Origin: JAYUKV01 sp043764135
GTDB taxonomy: Bacteria > Patescibacteriota > JACMRA01
Assembly: GCA_043764135.1 (NCBI GenBank)
Contig: JAYUKV010000004.1
Span: forward strand, 1-22,509
DNA length: 22,509 nucleotides
Reading direction: 5' to 3'
Shown: in pieces, positions 21,328-22,509 of the stretch
Layout of the letters: the number at the start of each line of letters is the position of its first letter
Position numbering within the stretch: position 1 is the stretch's first letter
The notes under the pieces: model-generated
Told to the model about the DNA's origin: nothing
The model's input: only the letters and a program-made list of their open reading frames with translations
Database searches by the model: none
Position numbers and translations under genes: made by a program

Positions 21328-22509
21328 TTACTTAAGAATCTTAGATACTACACCTGCTCCTACTGTTCTTCCTCCTTCTCTGATAGCAAATCTCATTCCG
21401 TCTTCGATAGCTACTGGTTTCTCTAATACTACTTTGATAGCCAAGTCAGTGTCTCCTGGAAGAGCCATTTGCTTAGAAGTATCAACGAAAGTGATAGATC
21501 CTGTTACGTCAGTAGTTCTGATGTAGAATTGAGGCTTGTAACCTGAAAGTAATGGAGTATGTCTTCCACCTTCTTCTTTAGTTAAAATATATACAGAAGC
21601 TTCGAATTCTGTATGTGGAGTGATTGACTTAGGTTTAGCAAGAACTTGTCCTCTTTCTACTTGTTCTTTGTTAATACCTCTAAGTAATAATCCAGCGTTG
21701 TCTCCAGCTTCTCCTCTTTCTAATTGCTTTCTGAACATTTCGATTCCAGTAACAACTGTTTGTTGAGTGTCAACTAGTCCTACGATTTCTACAGCATCGT
21801 TAAGGTTAACTACACCTCTTTCGATTCTTCCTGTTACTACTGTTCCTCTACCAGTGATAGTGAATACATCCTCGATAGCCATCAACATTGGTTTGTCAGT
21901 TTCTCTGATTGGATCTGGAACGTATGTGTCTAATGCATCAAGTAATTCTTGAATCTTAGCTTCATAAGCAGCATCACCTTCTAGAGCTTTAAGAGCTGAA
22001 CCGTGAATGATTGGAGCGTTAGCGCCGTCAAAACCGTTCTTAGTTAATAAATCTCTGATTTCTTCTTCTACTAATTCGATCATGTCAGCATCATCAACCA
22101 TATCACACTTGTTTAAGAAAACAACGATTTGTGGTACACCAACTTGCTTAGCTAATAGAATGTGTTCTCTAGTTTGAGGCATTGGTCCGTCAGTTGCAGC
22201 TACTACTAAGATAGCAGCATCCATTTGAGCAGCACCAGTGATCATGTTCTTAACGTAATCAGCGTGTCCTGGACAGTCAACGTGAGCATAGTGTCTTGTA
22301 GCTGTTTCGTATTCTTGGTGAGAAGTATTGATTGTGATACCTCTTTCTTTCTCTTCAGGAGCGTTGTCAATAGAAGAGAAATCTCTTTTTTCAGCAAGAC
22401 CTTTATTAGCCAATACCATTGTGATAGCAGCAGTTAAAGTAGTCTTACCATGATCCACGTGTCCGATTGTACCTATGTTTACGTGTGGTTTAGATCGGTC
22501 GAATTGTTC
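21328..22509 (-). CDS. tuf: Elongation factor Tu, 5' end beyond the window
   Basis: GTPase that delivers aminoacyl-tRNA to the ribosome. The frame stays open to the window edge, beginning EQFDRSKPHVNIGTIGHVDHGKTT, so only the first couple of residues are missing (about 393 of the usual 395 or so). G1 GHVDHGKT, switch I ERGITINTSH, G3 DCPGHADYVKNMITGAAQMD, G4 NKCD and G5 GSAL are all present. Domains 2 and 3 follow (TGRGTVVTGRIERG; RGINKEQVERGQVLAKP; TPLLSGYKPQFYIRTTDVTG) and it ends GAGVVSKILK. The effector region and kirromycin-site areas look ordinary. It is followed by a strong terminator. Confidence 0.99.
   Translation of the reverse strand, partial: EQFDRSKPHVNIGTIGHVDHGKTTLTAAITMVLANKGLAEKRDFSSIDNAPEEKERGITINTSHQEYETATRHYAHVDCPGHADYVKNMITGAAQMDAAILVVAATDGPMPQTREHILLAKQVGVPQIVVFLNKCDMVDDADMIELVEEEIRDLLTKNGFDGANAPIIHGSALKALEGDAAYEAKIQELLDALDTYVPDPIRETDKPMLMAIEDVFTITGRGTVVTGRIERGVVNLNDAVEIVGLVDTQQTVVTGIEMFRKQLERGEAGDNAGLLLRGINKEQVERGQVLAKPKSITPHTEFEASVYILTKEEGGRHTPLLSGYKPQFYIRTTDVTGSITFVDTSKQMALPGDTDLAIKVVLEKPVAIEDGMRFAIREGGRTVGAGVVSKILK

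Overview
The window is AT-rich (about 30% GC by eye) bacterial chromosome. Its recognisable genes are universal housekeeping genes: tuf, dnaK, ftsK, ychF, a tatD-family hydrolase, a TrmA/RlmD-type methyltransferase, a zwf-like gene, tRNA-Leu and tRNA-Pro. Between them lie many small membrane or secreted proteins that I cannot assign. DnaK, FtsK, YchF and EF-Tu are uninterrupted under the standard code, so UGA is not read as Gly or Trp. Low GC, single housekeeping genes without their usual operon partners, very short intergenic spacers and many orphan proteins suggest a reduced genome, perhaps Patescibacteria/CPR. That placement is inference; nothing here proves it.

Layout. 1-1400: an orphan 234-aa gene sits between a complete and a decayed copy of a small His/Gly-rich protein. 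1553-4012: a TatD hydrolase, then a 528-aa single-pass membrane coiled-coil protein. 4080-7212: an RNA m5U methyltransferase, a Smr-like protein, an orphan, and a membrane-anchored extracellular protein. 7374-9053: tRNA-Leu, a 75-aa orphan and a short G6PDH-like gene. 9120-11500: small membrane proteins, a CPBP protease gene broken by one in-frame stop, a compositionally odd remnant, a decayed copy of the ftsK 3' end and a secreted 167-aa protein. 11666-15120: ftsK, a secreted SH3-like protein and a membrane protein. 15171-19481: a decayed gene, dnaK with a CIRCE-like operator, an orphan basic protein and ychF. 19594-22509: a secreted Cys-repeat protein, tRNA-Pro, a 69-aa orphan and the 5'-truncated tuf.

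Expression signals are unusually readable. A strong TTGACA -35 box recurs. Two start architectures appear. Several genes have a -10 box ending about 4-8 nt before the ATG, so their mRNAs are probably leaderless. Another set, mostly secreted or orphan proteins, has TTGACA promoters, a leader with a Shine-Dalgarno sequence and, in five cases, a short inverted repeat at the predicted transcript 5' end. One promoter carries a 9-C homopolymer directly after its -35 box, which could be phase variable. Most genes are monocistronic and are separated by good Rho-independent terminators.

I found no CRISPR array, transposase, integrase, restriction system or secondary-metabolite cluster. The best candidates for undescribed biology are the 5'-terminal hairpin/leaderless split, the poly-C promoter, the duplicated ftsK 3' end with its decaying 2-kb interval, and the locus at 118-1383.
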